The notes under the pieces are model-generated. The model saw only the letters and a program-made list of their open reading frames with translations, ran no database searches and had not been told where the DNA came from. A stretch of DNA of 64,000 nt. It comes from [Phialemoniopsis] sp. UDSM-2020 (Eukaryota; Ascomycota; Sordariomycetes; Thyridiales; Thyridiaceae). This document shows, in pieces, positions 1 to 11,037 of this stretch. The stretch is from contig JAEILZ010000003.1 in the NCBI GenBank assembly GCA_018873225.1, forward strand, positions 1,302,001 through 1,366,000, given 5' to 3'. Each line of letters starts with the position of its first letter. Position 1 is the stretch's first letter. Made by a program: the position numbers and the translations under genes.

Positions 1-1138
1 ACGTGCGGGCTTTCTGGCTGTGTCAAGAGTGCTTGCTCAAGAAGGTTTGACGTGCGAGCCGGGCCTCGCTCGTCCTTTGCGGCGCGATCCACAGCACACC
101 CTCTTTTTTCGTTCCCTTCCCATGCCGCTAGACTGACTGCTGACCTGGCCCCACTGGTGAGCCCATATGCACCTGGGATATTACCTGGCAGGTATGCTGG
201 GAGGACGGGGATAGGCCCACGGACCGCTGACAAAAAGTCAGGTGGATAGCGAATACCTGTGGGTTGCATGGGGGTGGTGGGATGTGGATGTCGATTGTGG
301 ATGATGGAGGGACCAAGAGTCGGGCAGATTTGATTTGATTGCATTTTGGTCTGCACGTCTGCATGTCTGGCTGGCAGGATGAGTATTTGCACTTGCTGGG
401 TGTGCAGACCGCCTGATGCTCTTTCTTCTACTTCTCTTTTCGTCTTTTCCATCTGTTCGTTCTTTCCTCCGACTCTTTTGGCCTTTCCTTGCTCTCAAGA
501 CCTGAGAAGGAACCAAACATCGCACCAACGGTGACTTTGCTCTCCGCGATAACAAAGAGTACGATACCCCAGCCCCTGGTCACTTCGTCCATTGCACGGC
601 AGTTGGCTGTCGTCCAATGGATGCACCTCCACTGTGGTGACCTCGAAGGCGATATATCCGCCTGACACCGTCCAATAGGCGCAACAATAACACCCGCCGC
701 CCAAGCCCGTGGTTGACGCCACCAAGGTCAACACCCAGACTGGAGCACCTCGGTCTCGAGATCCCGCCCATTCTCGAACTGATCCTGTTTTGTAAAAGGC
801 CAGTAGAGCTCAGACTCTTTCGATTGCTCTGGTCTCTCGGGTCTCGACAAGCACAACAAACAAGAGGGCTCTACTCCATAGCTAATACCACCCTCTCGTC
901 ACCTCTCGTCACCGTCGATCGCCCACCCGCGCTCTGGCCCTTCATGCATCCTGGCCCCAGACGGCCCATAACGCATTGCACATATAGACGACACGCAAAT
1001 TTAACCGCAAGCCATGGTCGTTCGGCTTCACGTGCCCATCCTCAACTGAGCAGCCCCTCCCCCTCATAATCTCTGCTGCGCGCCAGCACGGAGCTGCTTT
1101 CCCGCCCGCGGGCAACTCCTCCGGCAGAGTCGCGCACC
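1..1138. promoter_or_regulatory. Upstream region and probable 5' leader of the RBR ligase gene
   Basis: No credible gene was found here. The last 350 bases are pyrimidine-rich with short direct repeats of CCTCTCGTCAC around 891-911, which looks like a fungal core promoter and leader running into the ATG at 1139. Short open frames in this stretch have no recognisable protein features. Confidence 0.4.
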
Positions 1139-3286
1139 ATGAGCTCAGTTGTAGCGCATGTGTCGTCGCCGCCGGTCTCGCCACCCAGGGCGCGTACCGC
1201 GCCCGCCGGTGGTGGCGGGGTCAGCGGCCTCGCGGGGAAACGCCTGTCCGGGCTCGACGAAAAGGCATATCGGGCCGTGGTCCTCCACCTCACCGACAGC
1301 AAGTCCGAGGCCGACATCGACAGCGAGCTGGCCGCCCGCGCCGCCGCGCTAGGTATCTCGACGGCGCTGTCCCGCCCGGCGAGTGTCGCCGCCCAAAAGC
1401 CGTTGGCGAACACGTCCTGCGCCGAGTCGGCCATCACCGTCGCGACCGGCGGGCATGCGCGGAGCTTCTCGACTGGCTCCAATGCCACGGCGAGTACGGC
1501 ACTCACGTCGCATTCCTCCGTCAGGGAGCTGGCCAAGGCGGACGGCGTGATTGTCGACGTCATACGGAAGCGGACGAGCCGCCTGAGCTTTTCGCAGTAC
1601 GACAAGTACCTGGCAAATGTCGACCTGGACATCAAGCAGCCCAAGCTCGACAGGCTGAACACATCCGACTCGTCTCCGAGCATTTTCAGTTCCAAGTCTA
1701 GGAAAGGCTATACGAATTTCAGACGCAGTCTTGAGAGAGTATCTTGGCTGAGGAAGAGGTCGACAGACATAAGCGAGCGTGCCTCCATGTCATGTATCTG
1801 CTGCCGCGAAGACTTCAAGCCCGATCAGACACTCCACCACGTGTCCTGTGGCCACACCTACTGTTCCAACTGTTTGCATGTGCTAATCAACCAGTCGTGT
1901 GCGGACGAGTCCAAGATGCCACCACGCTGTTGCACGCAGCCGATCCCGGCCTCAATTGTCAAGTCCATACTGAATGTCGATGAGAAACACACGTTTCTGA
2001 AGGCTGTCGTCGAGTTCTCGGTGCCGTGGGAAGACCGGATATTCTGCCCGAACATGACCTGCTCTGAGTTTATACCACCGCGAAACAAGATCGACCCCAA
2101 ACGCCCGTCCGAAGTTGCGTGCAGAAAGTGCCGTACGCGTGTCTGCGTCATGTGCAGGAAGCAAGCGCATCCGTTTGGGCAGGATTGTCCCGGCGACTGG
2201 GAACTAGACGCTGTGCTGAAGATGGGAGAAAAGTCGGGCTGGCGACGCTGTTACAAATGCCGGTCCCTCGTCGAGCTCACGGATGGATGCACGCACATGA
2301 CGTGCCGGTGCAAGGCCGAATTTTGCTACATCTGTGGAGCTGTTTGGGACGGGACGACGCTTGGGTGCCCAAATTATTGCGACGGAGAGGGTGAGCTGGA
2401 GCGTAGGCGGCAAGAAGAGGCAGCGCAGACTGCCAAGATGGAAGCATTGAAGGAAGGGGAGGCAAAGGCGGCGGCAAAAGCCGAAGAGGAGAGGAGACAG
2501 GCGATCGAGAGGACTGCCTCGAGCGACGAGTTCAAAGCTCTGCGCGCAGATCAGGAGCAGGAGATGTCGAGGTTTCGAATGTTTGAGCGAAAGACGAAAT
2601 GGGTGCAGTGGTCGAGGCACTCACAGACCAAATCAGCCATGGTTGACGATTTTACGAACCGAATAGATAAGATGAAGGAGCGTCACTTCAAAACGGCCCA
2701 GCAACTGGAGGATCGGCAGGTGGCCGCAGAGATGGAGCTCCGAACCACATTGGAACAGAGCGAACGGAGTGTCCGCATCCGCCTGAGACACATGGAAGCT
2801 TATTGCGACGCCCTCGGCCGAGGGCAAGGCCAAGACCGGGTAGAGGCCGGTATGCCTCCAAGAGTCGTCACAGAGCGTGATTTGAGGGAGCTCGGCCAAC
2901 AGTATAATTTGAGAGATGGCATGGAGCGGCTGCACCAGGCCCGGATCAACGTCCTTCGCGACCAGCAAGCCAAACGCATGGAAGAGCTTCTCGATCGACA
3001 GGAGCAGGAGATGGAGGCGCTACTAGATACCCGGGCACAGTCGATCCAAGACCTGGAGGCCGACTTTGTCCAAGACGAGGAAGCCTTGACGCGGCTTTTT
3101 GAAGACCGGAAGAACGCTCTGTACCGACGCTGGGAGCTTGCCGGCGAAATAATGAGAAAGGAACTAGAGCAGGAAAGCGGCGTATCATACGGCCCCATGC
3201 AGCTGCCGGAGTGGCCGCCTGCGGTTGAAGAGGTCTTTGACGAGGGAGGGATCGACGATCCGATGACTGAGGAGGGCCAGGACTAA
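1139..3286 (+). CDS. RBR-type (RING1-IBR-RING2) E3 ubiquitin ligase
   Basis: Uninterrupted 715-residue frame. Residues 1-215 are Ser/Ala-rich and probably disordered. RING1 begins with C219-x2-C222 and continues with C237, H239, C242 and C245. An IBR follows at about 285-355 with paired cysteines (CRKC, CVMC). RING2 runs from about 371 to 410 with C371-x2-C374, then a GCTHM stretch whose C384 sits where the RBR catalytic cysteine lies (Parkin Cys431 equivalent), followed by C389, C391, C396 and C399. RBR ligases take ubiquitin from E2 onto this cysteine before passing it to the substrate. From about 425 to 690 the protein is Glu/Arg/Gln-rich and reads as long coiled coil, so it may self-associate or bind a scaffold. 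The start at 1139 has a good context (CGCACC before ATG) and no intron is needed. The substrate is unknown. The family call is firm; the exact orthologue is not identified. Confidence 0.9.
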   Translation: MSSVVAHVSSPPVSPPRARTAPAGGGGVSGLAGKRLSGLDEKAYRAVVLHLTDSKSEADIDSELAARAAALGISTALSRPASVAAQKPLANTSCAESAITVATGGHARSFSTGSNATASTALTSHSSVRELAKADGVIVDVIRKRTSRLSFSQYDKYLANVDLDIKQPKLDRLNTSDSSPSIFSSKSRKGYTNFRRSLERVSWLRKRSTDISERASMSCICCREDFKPDQTLHHVSCGHTYCSNCLHVLINQSCADESKMPPRCCTQPIPASIVKSILNVDEKHTFLKAVVEFSVPWEDRIFCPNMTCSEFIPPRNKIDPKRPSEVACRKCRTRVCVMCRKQAHPFGQDCPGDWELDAVLKMGEKSGWRRCYKCRSLVELTDGCTHMTCRCKAEFCYICGAVWDGTTLGCPNYCDGEGELERRRQEEAAQTAKMEALKEGEAKAAAKAEEERRQAIERTASSDEFKALRADQEQEMSRFRMFERKTKWVQWSRHSQTKSAMVDDFTNRIDKMKERHFKTAQQLEDRQVAAEMELRTTLEQSERSVRIRLRHMEAYCDALGRGQGQDRVEAGMPPRVVTERDLRELGQQYNLRDGMERLHQARINVLRDQQAKRMEELLDRQEQEMEALLDTRAQSIQDLEADFVQDEEALTRLFEDRKNALYRRWELAGEIMRKELEQESGVSYGPMQLPEWPPAVEEVFDEGGIDDPMTEEGQD

Positions 3287-4400
3287 TGAGGACCGCGAGA
3301 CGAAACGCACAACACATGCTTTCACACGAACATACTTCGATGCATGCATGACACGACCGTTCTAGACGAAACGAATTCTTTCCCTGCAGCCATTCTACTT
3401 CTGCGCAGCATCGAATATCTTTGGTGGCTTCTTAGATTCGGACGTCTCTGATGGTCCAACTTATACCCAGATTTGCAACAACATGCATTACTGTTGGCCA
3501 CAAGACTGCCTAATATTATTTTATCTCATGGAAGCTGGGGGGATGCCTGCTTTTACATTATACCACTTGAGCGCCGCACATGCGGAGATTTTTATGTTCT
3601 TAGACATAAGGCGGCAGCAGTCGATGTCTTTTTGACAAGATCAATCATATCAGTGAGGATGCTAGTCATACTCGTCTACTTAGGTATTTAGATCAATTCA
3701 ACCCACAGATGAACACCTACCAGCCATGCCTACATGCTTACCGAGTGCATATCTTCGGTGCTCCAAAACAGCTGTGATCAAGTTTGGCGTTCCCGCGCAT
3801 CGTGAATACAGCCGAAGCCTCGATAGTGAAGAGAAGAATGTATATGGAGAATCGTGTACGTAGATGGCGTGCATGAGCCGCGAAGCCGCGTGGAACAGAG
3901 AGGCCAGGACATCCCGGACAGGACGGCAGATCGCCAAGGCGGCCTCACCTGAGCCACGCCCGCTGCCCGCCAATCGGCCTCGCTATTGTGTCTTGTCAGC
4001 GGGTCATTTCTGCACTAACCGGCAGTGGCGGCGGTCTGCTCTCAGTGGCCAACTCATCAAAAAAGGGTCCTCAGCTTCCAGAACGTGCCCGCCACCACCA
4101 ACAACCCACATCTGCCTGTCCACCCAAACCCCACAATATCTTCGATCCAACGACAATCCCCCCCTTCTACCCTGCTCCAGTCTGTCTCGAATGATTCTCC
4201 TCCATTCAACTATTCGATATCACTTGCATATTCCGACTTGACGAACCTCATACTTCGTCAAATAAATCGGCTTACCCAGAACCCGGCTCGACAACTATCA
4301 AAGCAAACTGCGCTCCATTATCCAGAGACAAAAGAGCGGCTACCTCGGCCCCGATTGCACAATCACCCCAGATATCAACCACCCTCGGGTGTAAACCACA
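3287..4400. other. Intergenic: 3' region of the RBR gene and promoter/leader of the SH3 gene
   Basis: No gene is supported. The final 300 bases are C/A-rich and look like a transcribed leader for the gene starting at 4401. They contain the inverted repeat listed at 4238-4261. Confidence 0.5.
4238..4261. repeat. Perfect 8-bp inverted repeat upstream of the SH3 gene
   Basis: TTGACGAA at 4238-4245 and TTCGTCAA at 4254-4261 are exact reverse complements separated by 8 bases. The element lies 140 bases before the ATG at 4401, so it could be a dimeric-factor operator in the promoter or a small hairpin in the leader. Confidence 0.5.
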
Positions 4401-5341
4401 ATGGTCTCGCAAGAGCGCCAGCGCACCATCGAGGCCAACCGGTCTCTGCGCCTCATCAAGAATGTTAGTAGACTTGAAGAAAAACCTTCCTTCTCCCCCC
4501 TTATCGGACGACTTGACGGGCTAACCCACCTCTTCCCGCAAATCAGGAACTCGAGTCCCTCCTCGAAAAGGGCATAATCGACGACGCCGCCTTTGACAAG
4601 ATCCACAGCCTCCTGCCCGCAGAGTCGTCGCTCTCGGGCACATCCCGTAACGGCACCCCGGCCACCGCCGGTCTAGGCGGCCTCCCGACCCCGGCGCAGA
4701 CCGCCTCCCCGGCGCCCTCGTCCCCGCCCACCGCCTCCCTCAACAACCTGAACCTCGGCGGTGCCGGGCACGCCGCACCACCGTCCTACGCGCAGACCAC
4801 GGGGAACAGCTCGGCCGGTCTCGCCTCGCCTCCGCCCGGACCGCCACCCCCAGCCAAGCCCGTGCTCTGCCACGCGCGCGCGCTGTACCGCTACGCCGCA
4901 TCGGACGCGCGCGACTGCTCCTTCGACAAGGACGACCGCATCGCCGTGCACGAGTACATGAACGCCGACTGGTGGATGGGCCGCAACCTGCGCACGGGAC
5001 ACGAGGGCATCTTCCCGCGCAACTACGTCGAGCCCGAGCCCGCGCCGCCCGCGGGTGGACACCCGGGCCCCAACGGCTACGTCGACGAGAAGGCCGGCGG
5101 GTACGGGGGCTACAACCCCGGCGGCGGTGGGTACCCGCCCGCGCCCGGACCGCAGCAGAACCCGTACAATGCCAACGTGCCGCCCATGGCGGTCGCGGAG
5201 CAAGGGTCGGGTCAGCAGGGCGAGGGCAGCGGCGGCAAGGCGGGCGAGTACGGCAAGAAGTTTGGCAAGAAGCTCGGTAACGCGGCTATCTTTGGTGCTG
5301 GTGCTACGATTGGTGGTAACATCGTCAACTCGATCTTTTAA
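4401..5341 (+). CDS. SH3-domain protein of the Lsb1/Pin3 (Las17-binding) type
   Basis: Two exons, 4401-4463 and 4547-5341, are joined across an 83-nt intron (GTTAGT...AATCAG) in phase 0, giving 285 residues. The N-terminal half is a short helical region followed by a Pro/Ser/Ala-rich linker. One SH3 domain spans about 129-185 (ALYRY at its start, WWMGR in the middle, GIFPRNYVE at the end, all standard ligand-groove residues). The linker holds PPSY at 99-102, a PPxY motif. Yeast Lsb1 and Pin3 have the same order (linker, PPxY, SH3), bind the WASP homologue Las17 and are ubiquitinated by Rsp5. The C-terminus is Gly/Tyr/Pro-rich and ends in a small glycine-zipper-like segment (AIFGAGATIGGNI). 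Expected role: cytosolic actin-patch and endocytosis regulator. The upstream neighbour is an E3 ligase gene, but of the RBR class, so a functional link is only a guess. Confidence 0.85.
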
Positions 5342-5713
5342 GGAAGGGACCGAGCTGAGATTGATGCGGACGACAATGAGAATTGGCGAAAAGAGATGCA
5401 GAGATCTCGTAAATAAGACGGAGGGAGGACTTCTCATATACATCTGCTACGCATGCCCTTACTGATGAAATTTCGAAACGGCGTTTCTGGGACATACTCG
5501 TTCATCCTACATTACATCTCACGACAAACTACGACCTAGAGCATTATTACATAGTCAATCAAATCATGTCATGTTTTCTAAATAATCAAAAGGCTTGCCG
5601 GCAAATCAGGATGAAGGTGCTCAACCCTAGAACATGTTTTTGCAGGTTCTAGTCGAAGCGATCAACAGTAGTTCTTTTAAAACCCTTCTCCGCTAACACT
5701 CGTCTGGCATATC
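5342..5713. other. Convergent 3' ends of the SH3 and M24 genes
   Basis: This 372-base AT-richer gap separates two convergent stop codons. It holds the 3' untranslated regions, and nothing else is seen. Confidence 0.5.
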
Positions 5714-7242
5714 TCACAACTCATCGACATCTGTTGCCAATACCGTGTCGTTGTCTTCCGCGGGCGTACGGATGAGATGGAACTTCTCCTGCCGTCCAAA
5801 CACCCACTCCCAGCTGCCCTTCTCCCTGTCCCAATAGACGTCCTCCTCCAGCGGGAATTTGACTGTGGCATTCCACTCGGGCACAAAGTGCTCAGCGAGC
5901 AGCTCCACGCTGTAGTACGTATCGTGCAAGAGTGGAAGCTCACCGATGACGGGCACGCCGTCCTGCATGTTCGTCATGCCTGCAAAGAGAGAGTCAGTAA
6001 ACATGCTTCAAAGTAGGAATCAGCGACGGGCGACGGCAACTCACCGATGGTGGTACCCGCAGAGTGTCCCCAGTCCCCGATCGCGTGCGAGTACACCATG
6101 CCCCTAATCCCTTCCTCCTCCATCTGCGCCAGACACGCCGCCAGTATCTCGTTGCCCGTCCTGCCGACTTTCATGTTCGCCCGCACGATGTCCTGCATGC
6201 GATTGCCCTTACGCAGGCCCTCGCGCAGGCCCAGCGGGACATCGTCCTCGGTCTGGCCGGGCCGCAGCACGTAAGCCAGATGCTGCGTGTCGGTGTTGAG
6301 CCCCATGGCCGTGACGCCGAAGTCGACATGCAGCATGTCGCCGTACTGTATCACCCGCGCAGTCGCGTCTCCTTCCGAGGCGCCGGACGGTGATGGCGGC
6401 GGCGGCTGGTCCACGACGTCCCAGTCGGCGTCGATGACCGAGACGCCCGGGTGGAACCAGGTCGTGTAGTTGAGCGCCTGCAGGCGCTCGCGCAGACACC
6501 ACTCGACGTCCTCCGTCGTCGACTCCCCGGGGACGACGACCCTCTCGCTGAACGCCTCGGCGATGAGCGTCCACGCGGCGCCCATGAGGCAGCGGTACCA
6601 GTCCAGGCGGCCGGGGACCATGGTCGCCACGAACTCGACGGCGAGCATTTTTCGCCGTACGAGCCGGCCGCTCCATTCTTCACCAAGGCCGTGCTTGAGC
6701 GAGGCGAGCTCCCCGGCGTGCAGGCCGCCGCTCCACGAGAGCTCCGCCTCGGTATCGATGGCTATGGTCCACGGGCGGTGCTCGTCGAGCTTGGCGCGCA
6801 CGCCGGACCACAGGCGCGACGGGTCGTTGTCGACCCATGTGTACCGCTCTCCCGACGCGAGGAAGAGGTACGTCGTGCGCCGGCGGGCCGAGAACTGAAC
6901 CGCCTGTTTCAGGGACCAAAAGACCGTCTCCTCGGCGTACTCGCGCTGGCTTATCTATACTCCTCGTCAATGTCTGACCATGACATGTTTGAACGTGCTC
7001 AGGAAAAGCTCCAGAGCTGGGGATATCAGGGGAGAACGCACCAGCCATGCGTCGACGTCGTGCTTGGCCAGGAGGTCCGGCACAAGGGCTAGGCGCCCGG
7101 CGGTCCAGGCGTCCTGGATGGCGGCCTGCTCGCGGAGGGGCGGCAGGGTGCAGTACTGTGGCTCATCATTCGGATGTGGAGATGAAAGGGTCGCGAGTGC
7201 GGACCTGAGGAGGAGTGAGATGGCGGTAAGATAGAGCTTCAT
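5714..7242 (-). CDS. Secreted M24-family metallopeptidase (Xaa-Pro aminopeptidase/dipeptidase-like)
   Basis: Three exons (7242-7042, 6954-6045, 5979-5714) give 458 residues. Intron 1 is GTGCGT...TATAG (87 nt) and restores a [11 protein letters not shown] junction; intron 2 is GTGAGT...TTGCAG (65 nt). The chosen Met starts a signal peptide ([12 protein letters not shown], then Ala-rich), so the product is probably secreted. The C-terminal half is the pita-bread fold. Probable metal ligands are D278 (HVDFG), D289 (LNTDTQH), H364 (WGHSAG), E396 (YYSVE) and E415 (PLEED). These enzymes remove an N-terminal residue preceding proline, or cleave X-Pro dipeptides. The spacing around the histidine ([12 protein letters not shown]) is slightly longer than in bacterial AMPP. 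The gene is followed on the same strand upstream by prpD. The family call is strong; the exact substrate is not determinable. Confidence 0.85.
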
Positions 7243-7942
7243 GATCGGGACTAGGTTGCCCACATACGCGGCGCCACCGTGTCCGTGAAGCTGAAGATTG
7301 GTCAATTATCTGACCGATCAATTGAGTTTCAGAGCTGTTGATGCAGTGTCGCCAGCTCTGACAACTCATCGAAGAAGCGAGACTGCGCTGTGGTCATGTT
7401 TCAATTCTCTTTGCAGCTCCGGGATCGACCTGTGGGTGTAAGTGAGCTACAGCCGGAATAGGCAGTTGCATATTCAACCATGCCCGGCTCGGTCGCTCCA
7501 ACCCTTCTCGGATAAGCCGATCACGGACGCGCAGCCGACAAATCTTTCATGATGTAGGCTTCATCGGTTCCAATGAGGCGAAGAGAGAGTGAACGGTTTT
7601 GAATGTTGATTTGCACTCTCTGCTCTCGCATCGCATGAAATGTGGTGGCGGGGTCAGAATGCCTATCAAGCTGTTAGCTGAGATGTTGCTCAACATCGGC
7701 TCTCCAGATGATGCTATTCGCGTCTCTTGAGAAATTTACAATCCGTAAACAGAAGTAATTGAACACAAGGTAATATCTATTTTCTTTTATGATATTCAAA
7801 AACCAGGTCTAAGATATCCATACATTTGCGATAAAATATATCAATCAGCCCATAACTGCCCGTCTGTTGTCAGACCAAACACCAGACAAAGGCTCTCTAC
7901 CTCCGCTGCTCGGCACATCTCTGTCCCCTTTTACTCCCATAT
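7243..7942. promoter_or_regulatory. Promoter of the M24 gene and 3' end of the prpD gene
   Basis: 700 bases without a credible gene. The stretch 7680-7860 is AT-rich (poly-A and TATTTTCTTTT-like runs) and probably contains the polyadenylation region of the minus-strand prpD gene ending at 7943. Confidence 0.4.
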
Positions 7943-9744
7943 CTACTGGACGAACTCGCTCTTCTCGACAGTGTACAGGTCGACGTACTCGTCAACCTTC
8001 ATGGCCTCGAGCTTCTTGGCATCGAGACCAAGGTCAACGAGCTGCTGAACCTTGTCGGCAGGGAAGTGAGGCTCAAGGTGCCTCTTGTACTTGGCCAGAA
8101 TCTCGGGCTTGGCCTCCTCACGGCGCAGGCGGTGGCCGAGGGGAGCCTCGACAACGACCTCGTCGAGGACGGTGCCGTCGTTGAGCTCGACGGTCAGGGC
8201 GTTGGAGATGGTGCGGAGCTTGGGGTCGTGGTAGTCGGCGGTGAACTGGGGGTCCTCAACGCACTTGATCTTCTTGCGCAGAGAGTCGACCAGCTCAGAG
8301 GTGGCGGCCTCGCCACCGTCGGTGTAGTCGTTGGCGGTCAGGCGGCCGAAGGTCAGCATGACGGAGCACATGTACTGAATGCAGTGGTCACGGTCGGCAA
8401 AGTTGTCCATGGGCTTGAACTGTTTGTCGATGATGCGGATGCAGGCCTCGTGCGTGCGGCAGGTGACGGCCTTGATGTCGGCGGCCGACTTGCCCATCGA
8501 CTTGAGGGTGTTGTAGATCTTCTGCGAGGCCTCGACGGCGGTCTGCGAGTGGAACTCGGCAGGGTACGAGACCTTGAACAGAACGTTCTCCATGACGTAG
8601 CTGCCGTAGGGGCGCTGGAACTCGAACTTCTTGCCCTTGAACAGAACATCGTAGAAGCCCCAGACGGGAGCGGAGAGGACAGTGGGGATGCCCTGCTCGC
8701 CCTTGAGGACCTTGAGGGCCAGGTTGACGGCGCGCTGGCAAGCGTCACCGGCAGCCCACGACTTGCGGGACATGGTGTTGGGGGAGTGGCGGTAAGTGCG
8801 CAGAGACTGGCCGTCAACCCAGGCCTGGGTGACAGCATCGGCGGTCTGCTTCTCGCTAAGGCCGAGCATCTTGGAGACGACGGCGGTGCTGGCAACCTTG
8901 ACGAGGACAACGTGGTCGAGACCGACCTTGTTGTACGAGTTGAGCAGGGCCAGGCAGCCCTGGATCTCGTGGGCCTTGATCATGCCCTCGAGGACATCCT
9001 TGACGGTGAAGATCTTGCCGCCGGCGATGTTGCCGCCGGCCTTGTTGGTGCGGGTGATCCAGTCGGCAACGGCCAGGATGGCGCCCATGTTGTCAGAGGG
9101 GTGACCCCACTCGGCAGCCAGCCAGCAGTCGTTGTAGTCGAGCCACCGGATCATGGCGCCGATGTTGAAGGCGCCATTGACGGGGTCGAGCTGGAAGGGC
9201 GTACCGGGGACCTTGGTGCCGTTGGGCACGACGGTGCCGGGCACGATGGGGCCCAGCAGCTTGGCGCACTCCTTGAAGCGCAGACCCTCAAGGCCGCAGC
9301 CAAAAGTGTCGAGCAGAATCCATCGAGCAGTGTCGAACTGTTGGTGGTGAAATTAATTTTGCGCCCTCGGTTAGCCGCGGTTCCCATCACCAATTGAGTG
9401 CGGGGGAAGGTAAGAAAGCCGAGCTCTCCCAAAGAAATCTGGTGTTTGGGGCAGGCAAGACTTACAGCTAGCTCAGAGTCAATTGGGGTGTTGTGGACAT
9501 AGCTGGCAATGTCCTTGATCTCAGGATCGTACTCGCGGTCTCCTTGAGCCATGACGGGCGCTGATGATCTGGCAGTGGTGGTGGAGAAGGTGTTGAGTTG
9601 GGAGGAGAGGCGAGGGGCGGAGAGAAGGGCGGCGCGGGAAGAAGCAGCGCCAAAGGTCAGGGGAGTGGCAGAGCGCAGGCAGGTCCGTTGTTGCAGGCGC
9701 AGCGATCGGGATGCGGTGCGGAGACCCCGGTTGACAGCAGACAT
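7943..9744 (-). CDS. prpD: 2-methylcitrate dehydratase, mitochondrial (MmgE/PrpD family)
   Basis: Two exons, 9744-9466 and 9337-7943, are joined across a 128-nt intron (GTAAGT...CAACAG) in phase 0, giving 557 residues. The first roughly 65 residues are rich in Arg, Ser, Ala and Thr with almost no acidic residues, as in a mitochondrial presequence. The mature part matches PrpD throughout: PVNGAFNIGAMIRWLDYND, the AEWGHPSDN segment, the NTMSRKSWAAGDA segment and the C-terminal LGHRLRREEAKPEI stretch. PrpD dehydrates 2-methylcitrate in the methylcitrate cycle, which detoxifies propionyl-CoA from odd-chain fatty acids and branched amino acids. An alternative Met upstream at 9819 is in frame but would put charged leader residues before the presequence, so 9744 was chosen. 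A CCAAT box lies on the coding strand at 9868-9864, about 120 bases upstream. Confidence 0.93.
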
Positions 9745-11037
9745 CGTCTCTCTTCTACTTCTTCTCTCTTTGATGTCTTGACTTCTTGTTGACTGGTCTT
9801 GTCGTCCTAGACCTGACACAGGAAGGCAGACAGTGTGGGAAAAATTACAAGGGGGTTAGGTAGATTGGTGATGTAAGAAGAGACAGGAGGGAGCAGGAGT
9901 AGAAGATCAATGGATGGACGGATTGCTTCGGTATGAAATAATTATTTATTCGGTTGCCCCTCGGCCTCGACAGTGTTCCTGGTGTCGGCGTGTCCCCTCC
10001 CCTGCGACCGCTGGAGCTTCCCTCCCACCCAGCGCTCCAACCAAGGCATTTCATGCTAGCTGTAGTGGGGCCTCTACTGCCCTGCTGCACCAAGGGAAAT
10101 GCTTTACCGTCGGCAAAACCGACCCTCTGTTAGTCTGCTGCACTTTTTGTCGCCCACCTGCCTAACATCAACCACCTCGGCTGTTCGTGAGCTCTTTTTC
10201 TCCATCGCTCACAGCACAAGACTTGCCCAGACCCTGGGCACTCAACACATCGTGAAATCTGATGGGCAAGGCTAGATAGCGTGAAAGATGCATCAGTGCC
10301 ATATACCTATCGGGTTAGAGGAACAGGAATGCGAGATCGGAACATGACTCCTGCAGCCAATCATGCCCAGCTCGGAAATGTAGCAAATGGGCGTGGAGGC
10401 ATGTATATCCATACACACTTGTATCATATTACCATCACCAGTTGGCCCGAGACACCATGCTTGTAGCCCAGATTTAAACATGCAAAGTTTTCCAATTGAT
10501 AATTTAGCTTACACTGTTATCTACCAATAGAGTCGATGAATGTGAGAGATTTCGACTTCTCCTGGTCGTCGAAAGCAAGGCATTGCGAGCGCCAGGACCG
10601 TGGGTAGCCACCAATACCCGGGCTTTGGGAGTTGTCTCGAGTGTCGGTTCCCCAATTTTGGTGTTGGAGAAGACCCCAGGTTTCGCTTGCCCCACAGGCT
10701 GCCGGGGAGCGCCCGCGAAAACGCCGCCTCGTAGCTCCGTTCGGCGCATCGGGAGTCCTCGGTAAGTTGTGGTTGTCGACGGTAGGATCACCTGGATGGC
10801 GCATCCAGCGTGTAAACGGGCTGTGATTTCTCATGAGCAAAACTAATGGAAAACCTAGACATCCTCTAAGATGTGAGAAGACATCTGAATCATTGCTGTC
10901 ACTCCATTGACAATACTAAGACTCCATCAAGTTGTGTGTAAATCACTTTTATTCCGTTACATTCTTGTAGTTTCGTATACACGTAATAGCAAGAACTGAA
11001 TCTCAAAACATGTCCAAACACTCAAAAACTCTCACGA
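9745..11037. promoter_or_regulatory. Promoter of prpD and 3' end of the M28 peptidase gene
   Basis: 1.3 kb without a supportable gene. On the minus strand 9745-9850 is a purine/pyrimidine-biased leader. ATTGG at 9864-9868 is a CCAAT box for prpD. The segment 10840-11037 is AT-richer and matches the 3' region of the minus-strand M28 gene. Confidence 0.4.

Noticed and set aside
8066..9397. 443-codon open frame on the plus strand opposite prpD
   Set aside because: It is the antisense shadow of a codon-biased conserved gene (Gly/Val/Leu-rich, no motifs). The minus-strand PrpD reading is unambiguous.
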